Origin: an uncultured Lachnospira sp.
Lineage (GTDB): Bacteria; Bacillota; Clostridia; Lachnospirales; Lachnospiraceae
Direction of reading: 5' to 3'
Assembly: GCA_910585095.1 (NCBI GenBank)
Contig: CAJUBU010000002.1
Span: 97,369-161,368, forward strand
DNA length: 64,000 nt
Positions 1-10,500 of this stretch are shown here, in pieces (position 1 is the stretch's first letter; every line of letters begins with the position of its first letter). A program made the position numbers and the translations under genes. Below the pieces are notes generated by a model. That model was given only the letters and a program-made list of their open reading frames with translations. It was not told the DNA's origin and did no database searches.

Positions 1-1461
1 GACAAGGCATTAAAAGAAGTTGGCGAAACACACGCTCAAATTTTTGATATACATATTATGATGCTTGACGATGATGATTATAACGAATCCATTGAAAACA
101 TCATTGACACTCAAAGCGTTAATGCAGAGTATGCTGTTGCTGTTACTGCCGATAATTTTGCCCAAATGTTTTCATCTATGGACGATGCCTATATGCAGGC
201 TCGTGCCGCTGATGTAAAAGACATCTCTAATCGAATTATTGCAAACCTTACAGGGGCAATTTCACCAGAAACGCTTTCTAATGATAAAATGATTATATGT
301 GCAGATGACCTTGCACCTAGTGAAACAGTCGCTCTTGACAAAGAAAAAGTCCTTGCATTTGTAACTGCACATGGTTCATCTAATTCGCATACGGCTATTC
401 TTGCAAGAAATATGAATATCCCTGCCGTTATAGGTGTAGGTGATGATTTTCTTGCAAAAATAAAAAATGGTGATGAAGCTATTGTTGATGGATTTACAGG
501 TGAAATCTTTATCAACCCTGATAACGCAACAAAAGAAAAAATGTTGCAAAAGCAAAAAGAAGATGAAGATAAAAAAAGATTGTTACAAGAACTTAAAGGC
601 AAAGAAAATGTTACTCTTGATGGAACAAAAATCAATATTTTTGCCAATATTGGAAGCGTTGATAATATTGGAGCCGTTCTTGTAAATGACGCAGGTGGAA
701 TTGGTCTTTTTAGAAGTGAGTTTCTCTATCTTGAAAATGCAGATTATCCTACGGAAGAACAACAATTCAGTGCATATAAAAAAGTGCTTGAAAGTATGGC
801 AAACAAAAAAGTCATTATCCGAACACTTGATATTGGTGCAGATAAACAGGTGGATTATTTCAAATTGAAAAAAGAAGAAAATCCTGCACTTGGATATAGG
901 GCAATTCGTATCTGCCTTAAACGCCCTGAAATTTTTAAAACACAGTTAAGGGCATTGTACAGAGCTTCTGTATTTGGCAATTTAGGAATTATGTTCCCTA
1001 TGATTACAAGTGTTTCAGAACTTGAAAAAATCTTAGAAATCTGCAATATTGTAAAATTAGAGCTTCAAGCTCAAAAAATAGAATATTCTGATAATATTGA
1101 GTTGGGCATTATGATTGAAACGCCAGCCGCTGCTATCATAAGCGACCGACTTGCACCAATGGTCGATTTTTTCAGTGTTGGAACAAACGACCTTACACAA
1201 TATACGCTTGCCTGTGACCGACAAAACTCCGATATTGAAGAATTTGTCGATACACACCATGAAGCTATTTTGCGTTTAATTGAAATGTCTGCTGTCAACG
1301 CACATAAGCACGGTGCATGGATTGGCATATGCGGAGAACTTGCCGCTGACACAACACTTACAGAAAACTTTTTGCAAATGGGAATTGATGAACTTTCTGT
1401 ATCGCCAACATTTGTGCTTAAAGTACGAGATGCTGTGCGAAAGATTAATTTGAAAAAATAA
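1..1461 (+). CDS. ptsI: PTS enzyme I (phosphoenolpyruvate-protein phosphotransferase), 5'-truncated
   Basis: The reading frame is open from base 1, so the start lies outside the window; about 486 codons remain of a family that is usually about 540-575 residues. Enzyme I takes phosphate from phosphoenolpyruvate and passes it to HPr, feeding all PTS sugar transporters; it is cytoplasmic. The phosphohistidine motif SHTAILAR is visible, with the active His at bases 388-390. The PEP-binding barrel follows, including GGIGLFRSEFL and IMIETPAA. The C-terminal catalytic Cys is in GICGELAAD (bases 1330-1332). All key residues are present, so the gene looks functional. ptsH would be expected upstream but is not in view. 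A hairpin follows the stop. Confidence 0.96.
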   Translation, partial: DKALKEVGETHAQIFDIHIMMLDDDDYNESIENIIDTQSVNAEYAVAVTADNFAQMFSSMDDAYMQARAADVKDISNRIIANLTGAISPETLSNDKMIICADDLAPSETVALDKEKVLAFVTAHGSSNSHTAILARNMNIPAVIGVGDDFLAKIKNGDEAIVDGFTGEIFINPDNATKEKMLQKQKEDEDKKRLLQELKGKENVTLDGTKINIFANIGSVDNIGAVLVNDAGGIGLFRSEFLYLENADYPTEEQQFSAYKKVLESMANKKVIIRTLDIGADKQVDYFKLKKEENPALGYRAIRICLKRPEIFKTQLRALYRASVFGNLGIMFPMITSVSELEKILEICNIVKLELQAQKIEYSDNIELGIMIETPAAAIISDRLAPMVDFFSVGTNDLTQYTLACDRQNSDIEEFVDTHHEAILRLIEMSAVNAHKHGAWIGICGELAADTTLTENFLQMGIDELSVSPTFVLKVRDAVRKINLKK

Positions 1462-1470
1462 ATATTAAAA

Positions 1471-1560
1471 GATATTCATTTTGCTTTACTGCTTTCTCAT
1501 AACCTTATAGCTGCCATCACAACACAAGTCCCCCGTTTATATCTCTACGATATTGAAACG
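1471..1560 (+). repeat. Dispersed intergenic repeat, copy A (long form)
   Basis: This stretch begins with a GATATTC-like block, continues through GCTTTACTGCTTTCTCATAACC and ends in TATATCTCTACGATATTGAA. It can be aligned, imperfectly, over its whole length with 56487-56571; the last 20 bases are identical. Shorter related copies are at 18944, 23300 and 62325. It lies just after ptsI and its 3' end forms the loop of the hairpin at 1526-1568. Function unknown. Confidence 0.55.
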
Positions 1561-1568
1561 GGGGACTT
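1526..1568 (+). terminator. Hairpin after ptsI, probable terminator
   Basis: A perfect 13-bp stem pairs AAGTCCCCCGTTT (1526-1538) with AAACGGGGGACTT (1556-1568) around a 17-nt loop. Only a weak T-rich stretch follows, so it may stabilise the 3' end as much as terminate. It is the most GC-rich stem near the ptsI stop codon. Confidence 0.6.
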
Positions 1569-1610
1569 ATTTAATAAGGTTAAAATATCATTATCTTATA
1601 CATATTATTT

Positions 1611-1671
1611 ACCTAACTGGCATAAAAATTACCTAATTGATTTTTAAAAAATATAAATAATATGCTATACT
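1611..1671 (+). promoter_or_regulatory. Probable LytTR-binding direct repeats and promoter of the next gene
   Basis: ACCTAACTGG (1611-1620) and ACCTAATTGA (1631-1640) form a direct repeat with a 20-bp period. Read on the other strand they give CCAGTTAGG and TCAATTAGG, close to the 9-bp boxes (ACAGTTAAG type, spaced about 21 bp) bound by AgrA-like LytTR regulators. An extended -10, TGCTATACT, follows with TATACT at 1666-1671, and there is no good -35. This is the arrangement expected of an activator-dependent promoter. Since the next gene encodes a LytTR protein, autoregulation is the simplest inference. Confidence 0.55.
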
Positions 1672-1708
1672 GATTTGGAACAAAGCTATTAAAAGGAGTG
1701 AATTTTCT

Positions 1709-2431
1709 ATGTTAATATACTTGTGTGATGACTCTGAAAGTGATATTCTCCGTCTAAAACACTATCTAAATACATATGCAAAACAAATGAAACTATGTTT
1801 TGAACTTGCCTCTTTTTCTTCTGGCAATGAACTACTTACAGTTTTTAAACAAGCAAATCAAAAACCAGAACTCATTTTTTTAGATATTTTTATGGCAAAT
1901 CTAAATGGCATTGAAGTGGCAAGATATTTAAGAAATATGCACTATCAGGGAGGTATTATTTTTACGACTTCCTCCACTGAACATGCTATGGACAGTTATG
2001 AAGTTCATGCACTATATTACCTTCAAAAACCTTATAAACGCAAACATTTTGAAAATGCCATGACACGCTGTAGTGTTCTTTTGCAGAAAGCAAAACCATG
2101 CTTTACGTTCACTAGAAAGAAAAAAGAAATTTCTATACCATATGAAAATATTGTATTTTTTGAAACAGGTCAATCTCACACTATTTTTTTGCACACTACA
2201 TCTGATGTTTATTCTTTTTCTGGTACACTCACGCAGATAACAGCGTTCTTCAAAGAAATAGATTACTTTCTTTCCGTTGGACAAAGCTTTTTAATCAATC
2301 TAAATCACGTATCTGGACAGATAGAAAACGACCTTGTTATGTCTGATGGCTCTATTGTTCAGATTCCTTTACGAAAACGAAAAGATATTCTAACACTTAT
2401 AGAAAGATATCAAAAAGAACTGCCTTTATAA
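1709..2431 (+). CDS. LytTR-family response regulator (AgrA/LytR type)
   Basis: This 240-residue protein has an N-terminal receiver domain (about 1-120) with the acidic pocket DD (CDDSES), the phospho-acceptor Asp in IFLDIFM and the Lys in LQKPYK. A C-terminal LytTR DNA-binding domain (about 135-235) follows. AAAGGAG precedes the ATG. Regulators of this type bind direct repeats in bends of DNA and often control peptide-responsive or cell-envelope genes. No partner GHKL kinase is adjacent on this strand; the convergent hybrid kinase is of a different class, so this may be an orphan regulator or one with a distant kinase. The last six bases of the reading frame overlap the end of that kinase gene. 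Confidence 0.9.
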   Translation: MLIYLCDDSESDILRLKHYLNTYAKQMKLCFELASFSSGNELLTVFKQANQKPELIFLDIFMANLNGIEVARYLRNMHYQGGIIFTTSSTEHAMDSYEVHALYYLQKPYKRKHFENAMTRCSVLLQKAKPCFTFTRKKKEISIPYENIVFFETGQSHTIFLHTTSDVYSFSGTLTQITAFFKEIDYFLSVGQSFLINLNHVSGQIENDLVMSDGSIVQIPLRKRKDILTLIERYQKELPL

Positions 2432-2447
2432 TAAAAGCAGTTCTTTT
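2413..2447. terminator. Bidirectional terminator inside overlapping convergent gene ends
   Basis: AAAAGAACTGC (2413-2423) pairs perfectly with GCAGTTCTTTT (2437-2447). The A-rich left edge and T-rich right edge give both strands a hairpin with a U-rich tail. The hairpin covers the last codons of the LytTR gene and the last codons of the kinase gene. Confidence 0.75.
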
Positions 2448-5074
2448 ATTGTACGCTGTATACCATTTACTACCTTATTCCACTCTTTGACAGCAAACAT
2501 ATAGATTTGTTCTATCTTTTCTTTGTCTTGAGTTCTGCCTGCCATCTCCATTTGATAGAAATATTCACCAAGAACCGAAGCGCCAATGCCCCTTGCTTCA
2601 CCTTTTAACCCATGACAAGAAACTATCCACATATTCCAAAGCGCACTACTTTCTGTCGTTTCATATTTTTTCTTCTCACTTTTTATTATCAATGTATTTT
2701 CTTGTTTTATAATCTTTTGAAAAATCTCATTTAATTTTTGCTGCTGTTTTTCTTTTTGCTTGGCAAATAAAATAAGTAATTCTTTGTAAAGTGATATATC
2801 CATATCTGCATACCGCAATCCTTCTTGTGTATGAATACCATTTTGTTCTAACTGTATCAACCACTTATCTTCTGTTAATAATTCTTTTTCTGCATTTTCT
2901 ATACCCTCTTTTGCCTTATCGACTTCCTTTTCTAAAGAAAGATAGCGAAACAACACTTGTTCTAATTTTTTTGGTTCAACAGGTTTTGTCAAATAATCAG
3001 CAAATCCTTCTGACAAATACATCTGTTCTACTCCTTTTCCAGCATTGGCAGTCAATGCAACAATCGTGGTATCCCGATTTTTTCCGTTCTCTCCCTCCTT
3101 AATTTGATGAAAAACAGCAATACCATCCATTCCCGGCATCATATGATCTAATAAAATCAAATCATATTTTTTGTGAATACAGGCTTGCACAGCTGCTCTC
3201 CCATCTAGTGCTGTCTCTACTATAACTTTTGTTCGTTTCAGCAAATATTTTAGCACTTTTATGTTATTATTATTGTCATCTACTATAAGAATCGTTTTTG
3301 TATGAAAATCCAATAATTTTTTTTCTTGTTCATCTGTTATAAATTCTTCTTTTTTTTCCCATGCAGAAAAATCTTCTTCTTCTGCATCTATCCATGTTAA
3401 TGAAACGGTAAACACACTTCCCTCTCCAAGTATACTTTCTACAGTAAGAGTTCCACCTATTACATCAACTAGCTGTTTTACAATAGCAAGCCCAAGCCCT
3501 ATGCCATCTCTGCCGCTTGTATTGCTTCCACGCTCAAAATTATCAAATATCTTTGTCAATTCATCCTTTTGAATTCCAATACCACTATCACTAATAGATA
3601 ATAAAAGTTTCTTATCTTTCAATGTTTTCTGTATTTTTGCTTTCAAACAAACAAAACCATTGTCTGTATATTTCATTGCATTGGATAATAAATTAACCAA
3701 TACTTGAAAAATATGAGCCTCATCACCCATTTGATATTTATTTTCTGAAGTCAAACATTCCTCTATTTCAACAGTAAATACAAGTCCTTTTTTTTCTATC
3801 TGCGGTCGCATCAGTTCTTCTACTCGCCCTATCACTTCACTTATCTGATAAGGCGTTTTTATACTGGTAATCGTTCCATTCTCCAACCTAGAGGCATTTA
3901 ATATTTCATCAATTAAGGACATCATATGTCCTCCTGCTGCTGCCACCTCTTTTGCATAATTTTTGATTTCTTCCTCACCGCTTTCACGAACAATCATTTC
4001 ATTTATTCCAAGCATCGTATTCATAGGAGTGCGCAGCTCATGACTTACCTTCATCAAAAATTGTGTTTTTGCCTCATCTGCCTCTTTAAACTTTTGTATT
4101 GTCAAAAGGGATTGTGTCTGGTCAACAAACCACAACATACAACCATTTTTTTCATTATGTTCAATAATATCCTCTACACGTAATTCATAAACTGTTCCAT
4201 CTGTATGGAGCAAATGTTCACCCTCATTCATTAACTTGGTGATTTCTGGATAACAATCAATTATACTGCCCTTATGAATATTAGGAAATAGTGTATTCAT
4301 TCTATGATTGACAAAAACAATTGTATTTTCCTTATCCAAAATAACTAACCCTTCATTTCCATGATTAAACGCATTATCAATAGCTGCATGAAGTGAATCA
4401 AAATAACTGTACCTTATCATTGCTATCATCATGCAAAACATGTTAAATGTCATAGCAATTACAATTGGATTATAACTTCCAAAAACACCTATTCTCTTTA
4501 AAAGAAGCAATGTTTCTAATACACTAAATCCTACTATTATATATATAATTCTTTTTTTGTGCATAGGCGTACTTTTTTTATATTTCATCATACATAAAAT
4601 CAAAATGGTAAACACTACTGCATCTAAAATAATAAAATGCAAATACCAAAGAATACCATGACCTACTTTAATTCGATTATACATACCATCTGTCAATATC
4701 TCCATAGAAGTATAAAAAAAATGATGTTTTTGTGCTGTAAACACTCCTATAAGCACAAAAGTATCACATATTGCTTCCAGTCCATATACCCATAAAGGAA
4801 TGTAAAATTTGGCAAATTCTGAAACAAACCATAAAAGTGCCAGCAATAAACCTGCCTGTCCTACATACTGTACACATAAACCAGATAAAGCTTCTCCTAT
4901 GGTATCTGAATGCAGCAATTCTAAATGAATCCCCACAACAAATATAATCGTAAACACATCATATAAAATAAATGCTGTCTGAACTTTGGAAGGCTGCTGT
5001 TTTAATACAACTACCAGCATAAAAAGCATAAGAAGAATGGCTATAATATTGACTATTTCTAAAAATAGCAGCAT
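2426..5074 (-). CDS. Hybrid sensor histidine kinase with receiver and HPt domains
   Basis: An 882-residue membrane-bound phosphorelay kinase. Order: seven hydrophobic N-terminal segments (about 1-225, like the His-kinase 7TM sensor region), a PAS-like segment (about 230-330), HisKA with phospho-His in SHELRTPMN (about 345-410), an HATPase domain with N box (NLLSNAMKYT) and GIGLGLAI, a receiver domain with acceptor Asp in ILLDHMMPGMDG, and a C-terminal HPt-like region with SCHGLKGEARG. All phosphotransfer residues (His-Asp-His) are present, so an output regulator elsewhere is expected. AAAGGG precedes the ATG. It stands alone: transketolase upstream is separated by a terminator. The ligand cannot be inferred. 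Confidence 0.92.
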   Translation of the reverse strand: MLLFLEIVNIIAILLMLFMLVVVLKQQPSKVQTAFILYDVFTIIFVVGIHLELLHSDTIGEALSGLCVQYVGQAGLLLALLWFVSEFAKFYIPLWVYGLEAICDTFVLIGVFTAQKHHFFYTSMEILTDGMYNRIKVGHGILWYLHFIILDAVVFTILILCMMKYKKSTPMHKKRIIYIIVGFSVLETLLLLKRIGVFGSYNPIVIAMTFNMFCMMIAMIRYSYFDSLHAAIDNAFNHGNEGLVILDKENTIVFVNHRMNTLFPNIHKGSIIDCYPEITKLMNEGEHLLHTDGTVYELRVEDIIEHNEKNGCMLWFVDQTQSLLTIQKFKEADEAKTQFLMKVSHELRTPMNTMLGINEMIVRESGEEEIKNYAKEVAAAGGHMMSLIDEILNASRLENGTITSIKTPYQISEVIGRVEELMRPQIEKKGLVFTVEIEECLTSENKYQMGDEAHIFQVLVNLLSNAMKYTDNGFVCLKAKIQKTLKDKKLLLSISDSGIGIQKDELTKIFDNFERGSNTSGRDGIGLGLAIVKQLVDVIGGTLTVESILGEGSVFTVSLTWIDAEEEDFSAWEKKEEFITDEQEKKLLDFHTKTILIVDDNNNNIKVLKYLLKRTKVIVETALDGRAAVQACIHKKYDLILLDHMMPGMDGIAVFHQIKEGENGKNRDTTIVALTANAGKGVEQMYLSEGFADYLTKPVEPKKLEQVLFRYLSLEKEVDKAKEGIENAEKELLTEDKWLIQLEQNGIHTQEGLRYADMDISLYKELLILFAKQKEKQQQKLNEIFQKIIKQENTLIIKSEKKKYETTESSALWNMWIVSCHGLKGEARGIGASVLGEYFYQMEMAGRTQDKEKIEQIYMFAVKEWNKVVNGIQRTIKELLLL

Positions 5075-5182
5075 TTTAATTACCCTTTCCTATCAAATTC
5101 ATAAAATTTATCATATAATATCATTAATCCACTTAAAATAAAAGATTCATTAAATATAACCAATTATTGCTTACAAAAAAGA

Positions 5183-5209
5183 ACTGTTACAAAATTTTTT
5201 TGTAACAGT
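5183..5209 (-). terminator. Rho-independent terminator of transketolase
   Basis: ACTGTTACAAAA (5183-5194) pairs with TTTTGTAACAGT (5198-5209), a 12-bp stem. On the minus strand it is followed by TTCTTTTTTG. It lies about 105 bases after the transketolase stop codon and before the kinase gene. Confidence 0.85.
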
Positions 5210-5314
5210 CCTAAATATCTTTATATTTTTTTAATACAATTATTTCTTAAATACTATAATATTAAATATACACTTTACCATTGATTTTTTATTTAGTAAA
5301 TAATTTATATTTGA

Positions 5315-7303
5315 TTACATAATGCTCTTTACAGTCTTTACTACATTATCCACTGTAAATCCAAATTTTTCAAATAAAAGATTTGCAGGACCAGAAGCGC
5401 CAAATCCCTTCATTGCCATAACTGCACCGTCAAGTCCAACATATTTATACCAGCCAAAATCAGAAAGAGCCTCAATAGCAACTCTCTTTCTAACAGACTT
5501 TGGAAGGACTGCATCTTTATATTCCTGAGGCTGTGCATCAAATAAATCCATACTTGGCATACTTACAACTCTTACATCAATTCCATCCTGTGCAAGTTTT
5601 GCCTTTGCATCTACTGCAAGACTAACCTCTGAACCGCTTGCAATAATAATTGCATCTGGCTCTGCCTTTGATGAATCATCAATAATATATCCACCCTTTA
5701 ATGCATCCTTTGAAGAACCTGGCATCTGTGGCAGATTCTGTCTTGTAAGCACAAGTCCTGTTGGTGTCTTTTTTGACTGAACGGCGTACATCCAAGCTGC
5801 TGCTGTCTCCAATCGGTCACAAGGTCTAAAGATAGTAAAGTTTGGAAGCGCTCTAAATGCTGCAAGCTGCTCAATTGGCTCATGTGTTGGTCCATCTTCG
5901 CCTACACCGATACTGTCATGTGTAAATACATAGGTCACAGGTAAGCCCATAATTGATGTTAATCTTACCATTGGCTTTGTATAATCACTAAATACAAAGA
6001 ATGTAGCAACAAAAATCTTCAAACCGCCATGAAGTGCAATACCGTTAGAAATAGCTGCCATTGCCTGCTCTCTTACGCCAAAATGAAGATTGCTTCCTGA
6101 ATAGTCATTCTTTGAAAAATCGCCAGCATCTTTCATATTAGTCTTGTTTGATGGCGCTAAGTCTGCTGAACCGCCAATAAGATTTGGCATAGACTTCTTT
6201 ATCATATTTAATACAGCGCCTGATATATTTCTTGTTGCTTCTGGCTTATCGCCTTTATCCCAATATTCATCTGAATTAAATAACTCAGACATATCATAGC
6301 CATTATAATAATTATCCCACTTTTCTTTCATCTCAGGATATTTTGCACAGTATTCGTCAAAAAGCTTATTCCAAGCTTCTTCTGCTTTTGCGCCCTGTGC
6401 TGCCAACTCTTTATAATGGTCATAAACTTCCTGTGGTACTTCAAAATCACCCTTACAAGGCCATTTGATATTTTCTTTAAGGGCGGCAACATTCTCCTCG
6501 CCAAGCGGCTCGCCATGCGCACTTGCCTTACCTTGTTTTGCTGGACAGCCATATCCGATAAGGGTATTAACCTTAATCAATGAAGGTCTGCTCTTATCAG
6601 CCTTTGCCTCCTCAATTGCCTTGCCGATAGCTTCCAAATCTGTTCCGTCGCTCACTTCTATTGTCTGGAAACCAAATGCCTTAAACTTCTCTACAACATT
6701 TTCTGTAAAAGCAATATCTGTGCTTCCCTCAATTGAAATGTTGTTTGAATCATAAAATACAATAAGTTTACCTAAACCTAATGTTCCTGCAAGAGAAAAG
6801 CTCTCTGAAGAAATACCTTCCATCATACAGCCATCTCCGCCTAATACATATGTATAGTGGTCAACAACATCAAATCCTTCTTTGTTAAACACTGCGGCAA
6901 GATGTGCTTCTGCCATTGCCATACCGACTGCCATTGCCATACCTTGTCCAAGCGGACCTGTTGTTGCCTCAATACCTACTGTGTGTCCATACTCAGGATG
7001 ACCTGGTGTAAGAGAATCTAATTGTCTAAAATTCTTTACATCTTCAATACTTAAATTTCCATATCCGAACAAATGTAGTAAAGAATATAACAACATAGAA
7101 CCATGTCCGCCTGAAAGAACAAAACGGTCTCTGTTCTTCCATTCAGGATTTGCTGGATTATGATTCATATGCTTTGCCCATAACTCATAAGCCATAGGTG
7201 CAGCACCAAGCGGCAAACCTGGATGTCCCGACTTTGCTTTTTGAATAGCATCGGCTGACAATACTCTGATTGCATTAACTGACAACTCATCAATATTACT
7301 CAT
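5315..7303 (-). CDS. tkt: Transketolase
   Basis: A full-length transketolase of 662 residues. It moves two-carbon ketol units between sugar phosphates in the non-oxidative pentose phosphate pathway, using thiamine diphosphate and a divalent metal. Visible motifs are the N-terminal SGHPGLPLGAAPMAYELW, the ThDP motif GGDGCMMEG through YDSNNISI, and the C-terminal pyrimidine-domain motif THDSIGVGEDGPTHEP. An in-frame ATG at 7315 overlaps the ribosome binding site AAGGATGG, so the ATG at 7303 (MSNIDELSV) is the better start. The gene appears monocistronic, with its own terminator. In anaerobes with such a gene, pentoses from plant cell walls enter glycolysis through it. Confidence 0.97.
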   Translation of the reverse strand: MSNIDELSVNAIRVLSADAIQKAKSGHPGLPLGAAPMAYELWAKHMNHNPANPEWKNRDRFVLSGGHGSMLLYSLLHLFGYGNLSIEDVKNFRQLDSLTPGHPEYGHTVGIEATTGPLGQGMAMAVGMAMAEAHLAAVFNKEGFDVVDHYTYVLGGDGCMMEGISSESFSLAGTLGLGKLIVFYDSNNISIEGSTDIAFTENVVEKFKAFGFQTIEVSDGTDLEAIGKAIEEAKADKSRPSLIKVNTLIGYGCPAKQGKASAHGEPLGEENVAALKENIKWPCKGDFEVPQEVYDHYKELAAQGAKAEEAWNKLFDEYCAKYPEMKEKWDNYYNGYDMSELFNSDEYWDKGDKPEATRNISGAVLNMIKKSMPNLIGGSADLAPSNKTNMKDAGDFSKNDYSGSNLHFGVREQAMAAISNGIALHGGLKIFVATFFVFSDYTKPMVRLTSIMGLPVTYVFTHDSIGVGEDGPTHEPIEQLAAFRALPNFTIFRPCDRLETAAAWMYAVQSKKTPTGLVLTRQNLPQMPGSSKDALKGGYIIDDSSKAEPDAIIIASGSEVSLAVDAKAKLAQDGIDVRVVSMPSMDLFDAQPQEYKDAVLPKSVRKRVAIEALSDFGWYKYVGLDGAVMAMKGFGASGPANLLFEKFGFTVDNVVKTVKSIM

Positions 7304-7482
7304 AACAATTCCCATCCTTAAAATTATCTTTTTATGTCATTCTATAACATAAATTTACAGTATGCAATACTTTTATAAAATATTTTTATAAAAGTTTTTA
7401 TTCCCAAATTTGCACTACAAAATAATTTATAAAAAATAGTTTTAATCTATGCTAAATTTTTTATCTTATCAAATAAATCCAC

Positions 7483-7540
7483 TTCAATATTGTAGAGATA
7501 TAAGCAAAAAGGTATGGCTTGCGTATAACAGCTAAATACT
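7483..7540 (-). repeat. Dispersed intergenic repeat, partial copy F
   Basis: On the minus strand, TATATCTCTACAATATTGAA matches the 3' end of repeat copies A and D with one difference, preceded by a looser GCTGTTATACGCAAGCC block. It sits immediately after the stop codon of the large gene at 7546. The match outside the 20-base core is weak. Confidence 0.4.
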
Positions 7541-7545
7541 TTTAT

Positions 7546-10500
7546 TTAATCCTTAAAATCTGCCTCAGATAAAAAGAAAATATCCCCTTGCTCGCCACGT
7601 TTTTTCTTTACGCCGCCAAAAAATCGCCTTGCAGCTCTTTTTTCTGAATGTGCAATTGCCTTATTAATAATCTCTTTTATATCATCCAACTTAATATTGT
7701 CGGTCATAGAATGCAGTTCATTAATTTTAAGATATAATGCCAACAACGCATCATCATCTACTTCATATTGACGCTTGCGTGCAAATTTTCTTGCCATCTC
7801 AACCAATTCATTAACCGTGTATTGTTTTAAAACAATTCTGTGATTAAACATATTGACTAAATCTGGATTAAAATTTAACAACACATTCATCTGTGCATCG
7901 GAATCTTCAAAAATCACTATCATTCTTCCAGTATTTTGTTCCAGACAATCCATCAATTCCTCAATACGCTTTGGCTGAATAGAACCTGCTCCCTCTACAA
8001 TCAGCACTGTTCCACGCAGCTTTGACATCGCTTTTGCAATTCCCCTATGATTGATACTGTCACCTGTTGTCTTTGCAATCTTTTTAGGTACTTCTGGATA
8101 CAAATAATTTAATGCTCTTACTATATTTCTTGCTAAATCGGTCTTATCAGAACTTGAATTTCCTGTGATAAGAATATTGCCAACGCTAGAATCAACCATA
8201 TTCATCTCATCATCAATCGATGCAAAATAAGCTGCAAGTTGGCTCTCTATTCCTGGCATTTCTCTATATTTTCTAAATATCTTTGCCAATTCACCCTCAA
8301 GCTTGAGATTTTCTGCAAACTCTCCTTCCTCATATTCGTCTATTGATTCAACTAACTGTGGTCTTCTTATTTTTCTGCTTTCGTCAGAAAATGATTCTGA
8401 TGACAAATCTCTTTCTACAAATTGTTCTTCTAAATAGGATTCATTTGAAAGCTGTTCTTGTAAAACACTTTCTTCTACAAATTGTTCTTCTGAAATATAT
8501 TCTTCTGAAATCTGCTCATTTAATGATTCTTCCGTTGGAAATTGTTTGTTAGAAAATCCTTCGTCAACTTGCTGTTTATCAAAATCATCATTATCCAAAA
8601 CACTTTGCTTTTGTACTAAATCATCTTCAATTTGTTCATTTTTATTTAAAGATTCATTAGTAGTATTTTGACTTTGTTTTTCTAATTCCTTTGTAACATA
8701 TTTGCGTAAAAGTTCATCAGAAACAACTTGCATTTGGATTGTATGTAATAAAACTTCGGAAATTTCTTCCTCTGAAATTTTATCTGTATTATTACTTATT
8801 TTCTTTGTTTTTGCGCCAGCAGAATCTATTGTATTGACATCTACGAACTTATCAATCGTTCCATTAGATTCTATTTGTTTAATACTTTCTTTTATATTTT
8901 CTTGAATATAAGGTGAATGAATAAGCCTTATAATTTCATCTTCAAGACTGCGTGTTGCTTTTCCTGTTCGGAAAGCTAAATCCGTTTTTACCGAATCCAC
9001 TAACATCTGAATATACTCTTTTTTCTTAGCATCATCAAAATCAATATCTGTAGAATTTTGTGCCTCTTGTTTTTGTTTTTTCATCAACATTTCATAAGCA
9101 GCACTCTTTTCATCTTTCTCCTCAAGCATACGCATTAATTCTTGCTTAGAAAACTCTCTTGTACTTTGCTGTCCATATTTTTGTTCTCTTACAGATTCCA
9201 TCCAATCTGCAAGATTCATCTGCCCTTCAATCTGTTCATTATCACTATAGCCTTCTAAATTAGAATCTTCTTCTTTGTTTGATGGCGTTATATTGGGTCT
9301 TAACTTTTCAATATCATCGTCCAAAAATTCTGCTAAAGTTTGAGCAATCGTTTCTTGAAGGTTTTGTGTATCATAAATATTATCGTCTGGCATCTTTACC
9401 TCTTCGATAACCATTTTATCCTCTCGTTCCCTCATCAACTGCTCTTGCTTTTCACGTTCTTTTTTTATACGCTCTTGCTCATGTTCCTTATTCATTTCAT
9501 TATAGCTGGTATCAATACTTTTTCTTGCATTTGAAATCAACTTCATTAAAGATTCTGGAATTTCTCCTGTATCTTTTTTAACCGTCGATTTTACATTTTC
9601 TTGATTCTGCAAAATATCGCTTTCTACTGCTATAGTCGTCTGCTGATGCTCCTGCGTTTTTATTTGTTCTTGTTCATGATTTTTGTTTAAATCACTAATA
9701 TTATTAGAATGATTCATTTTATCGGAATCATTAACTATACTTGAACCACTCATTCTATCAAAATGATTTGTTTCTTCATTTATATTATTTATCTTTTCAT
9801 TATCAACATATTTATTGTTTTCACTTATATGTGCTTGTGAATCAACATCTGTTATCTCAGATTTTTCTTCTTTTTCAGGCAGCTCAAATGTTTCTAATTC
9901 TTCTGGCTGCTGTTCCTTCATCCGTTTTTCTTCAGACTCACGAACCTTTGCTAAAACAAATTCTCTAAGATTATATGTCACATTACTATTTGCTGTATCT
10001 GCTTTTTCTTTGACATCTTCTTTTTCTGTTTTATTATCAATTTTATTATCCATAAAAGGATTTTTCTTTTGAGATTTGTCTTTTGTCGACTCACTGTTTT
10101 GTTCATTCTCATAAATATCAATAGCTTCTTTTGGCAATGGTTTAGAAGCTGGTTTTGAAAAAAGTCCAAGCAATCCCCTGCTTTTCTTTTCATCTTCTTC
10201 TAAAACTTCGTCAATATCATCATGCTGCATTCTTGTCAGTTCAGATTGCTGTTCAAATAGTAAATCTCTTGATATTTTTGAATCTTTCTTTTTTGCTTGC
10301 TCAAGCTGTTTTGTTTGATGTTTTGTCAATTCTCCGCCGACTTTACTTTTAAGCAACATTGCTTTCTCAACATATTTTCCATCTTGAAACAATAAAGCTA
10401 ATTCATCACAAGCCTCAATACATTCATTTGTCCTGCCTGTTTTTGAGTATAACTTTGCCAATTCATACATATATTTTTCATCAATTTCTTTGGCTTTATA

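Noticed and set aside
5315..7315. Transketolase start at 7315
   Set aside because: That ATG lies within the ribosome binding site AAGGATGG; the ATG 12 bases downstream is correctly spaced.
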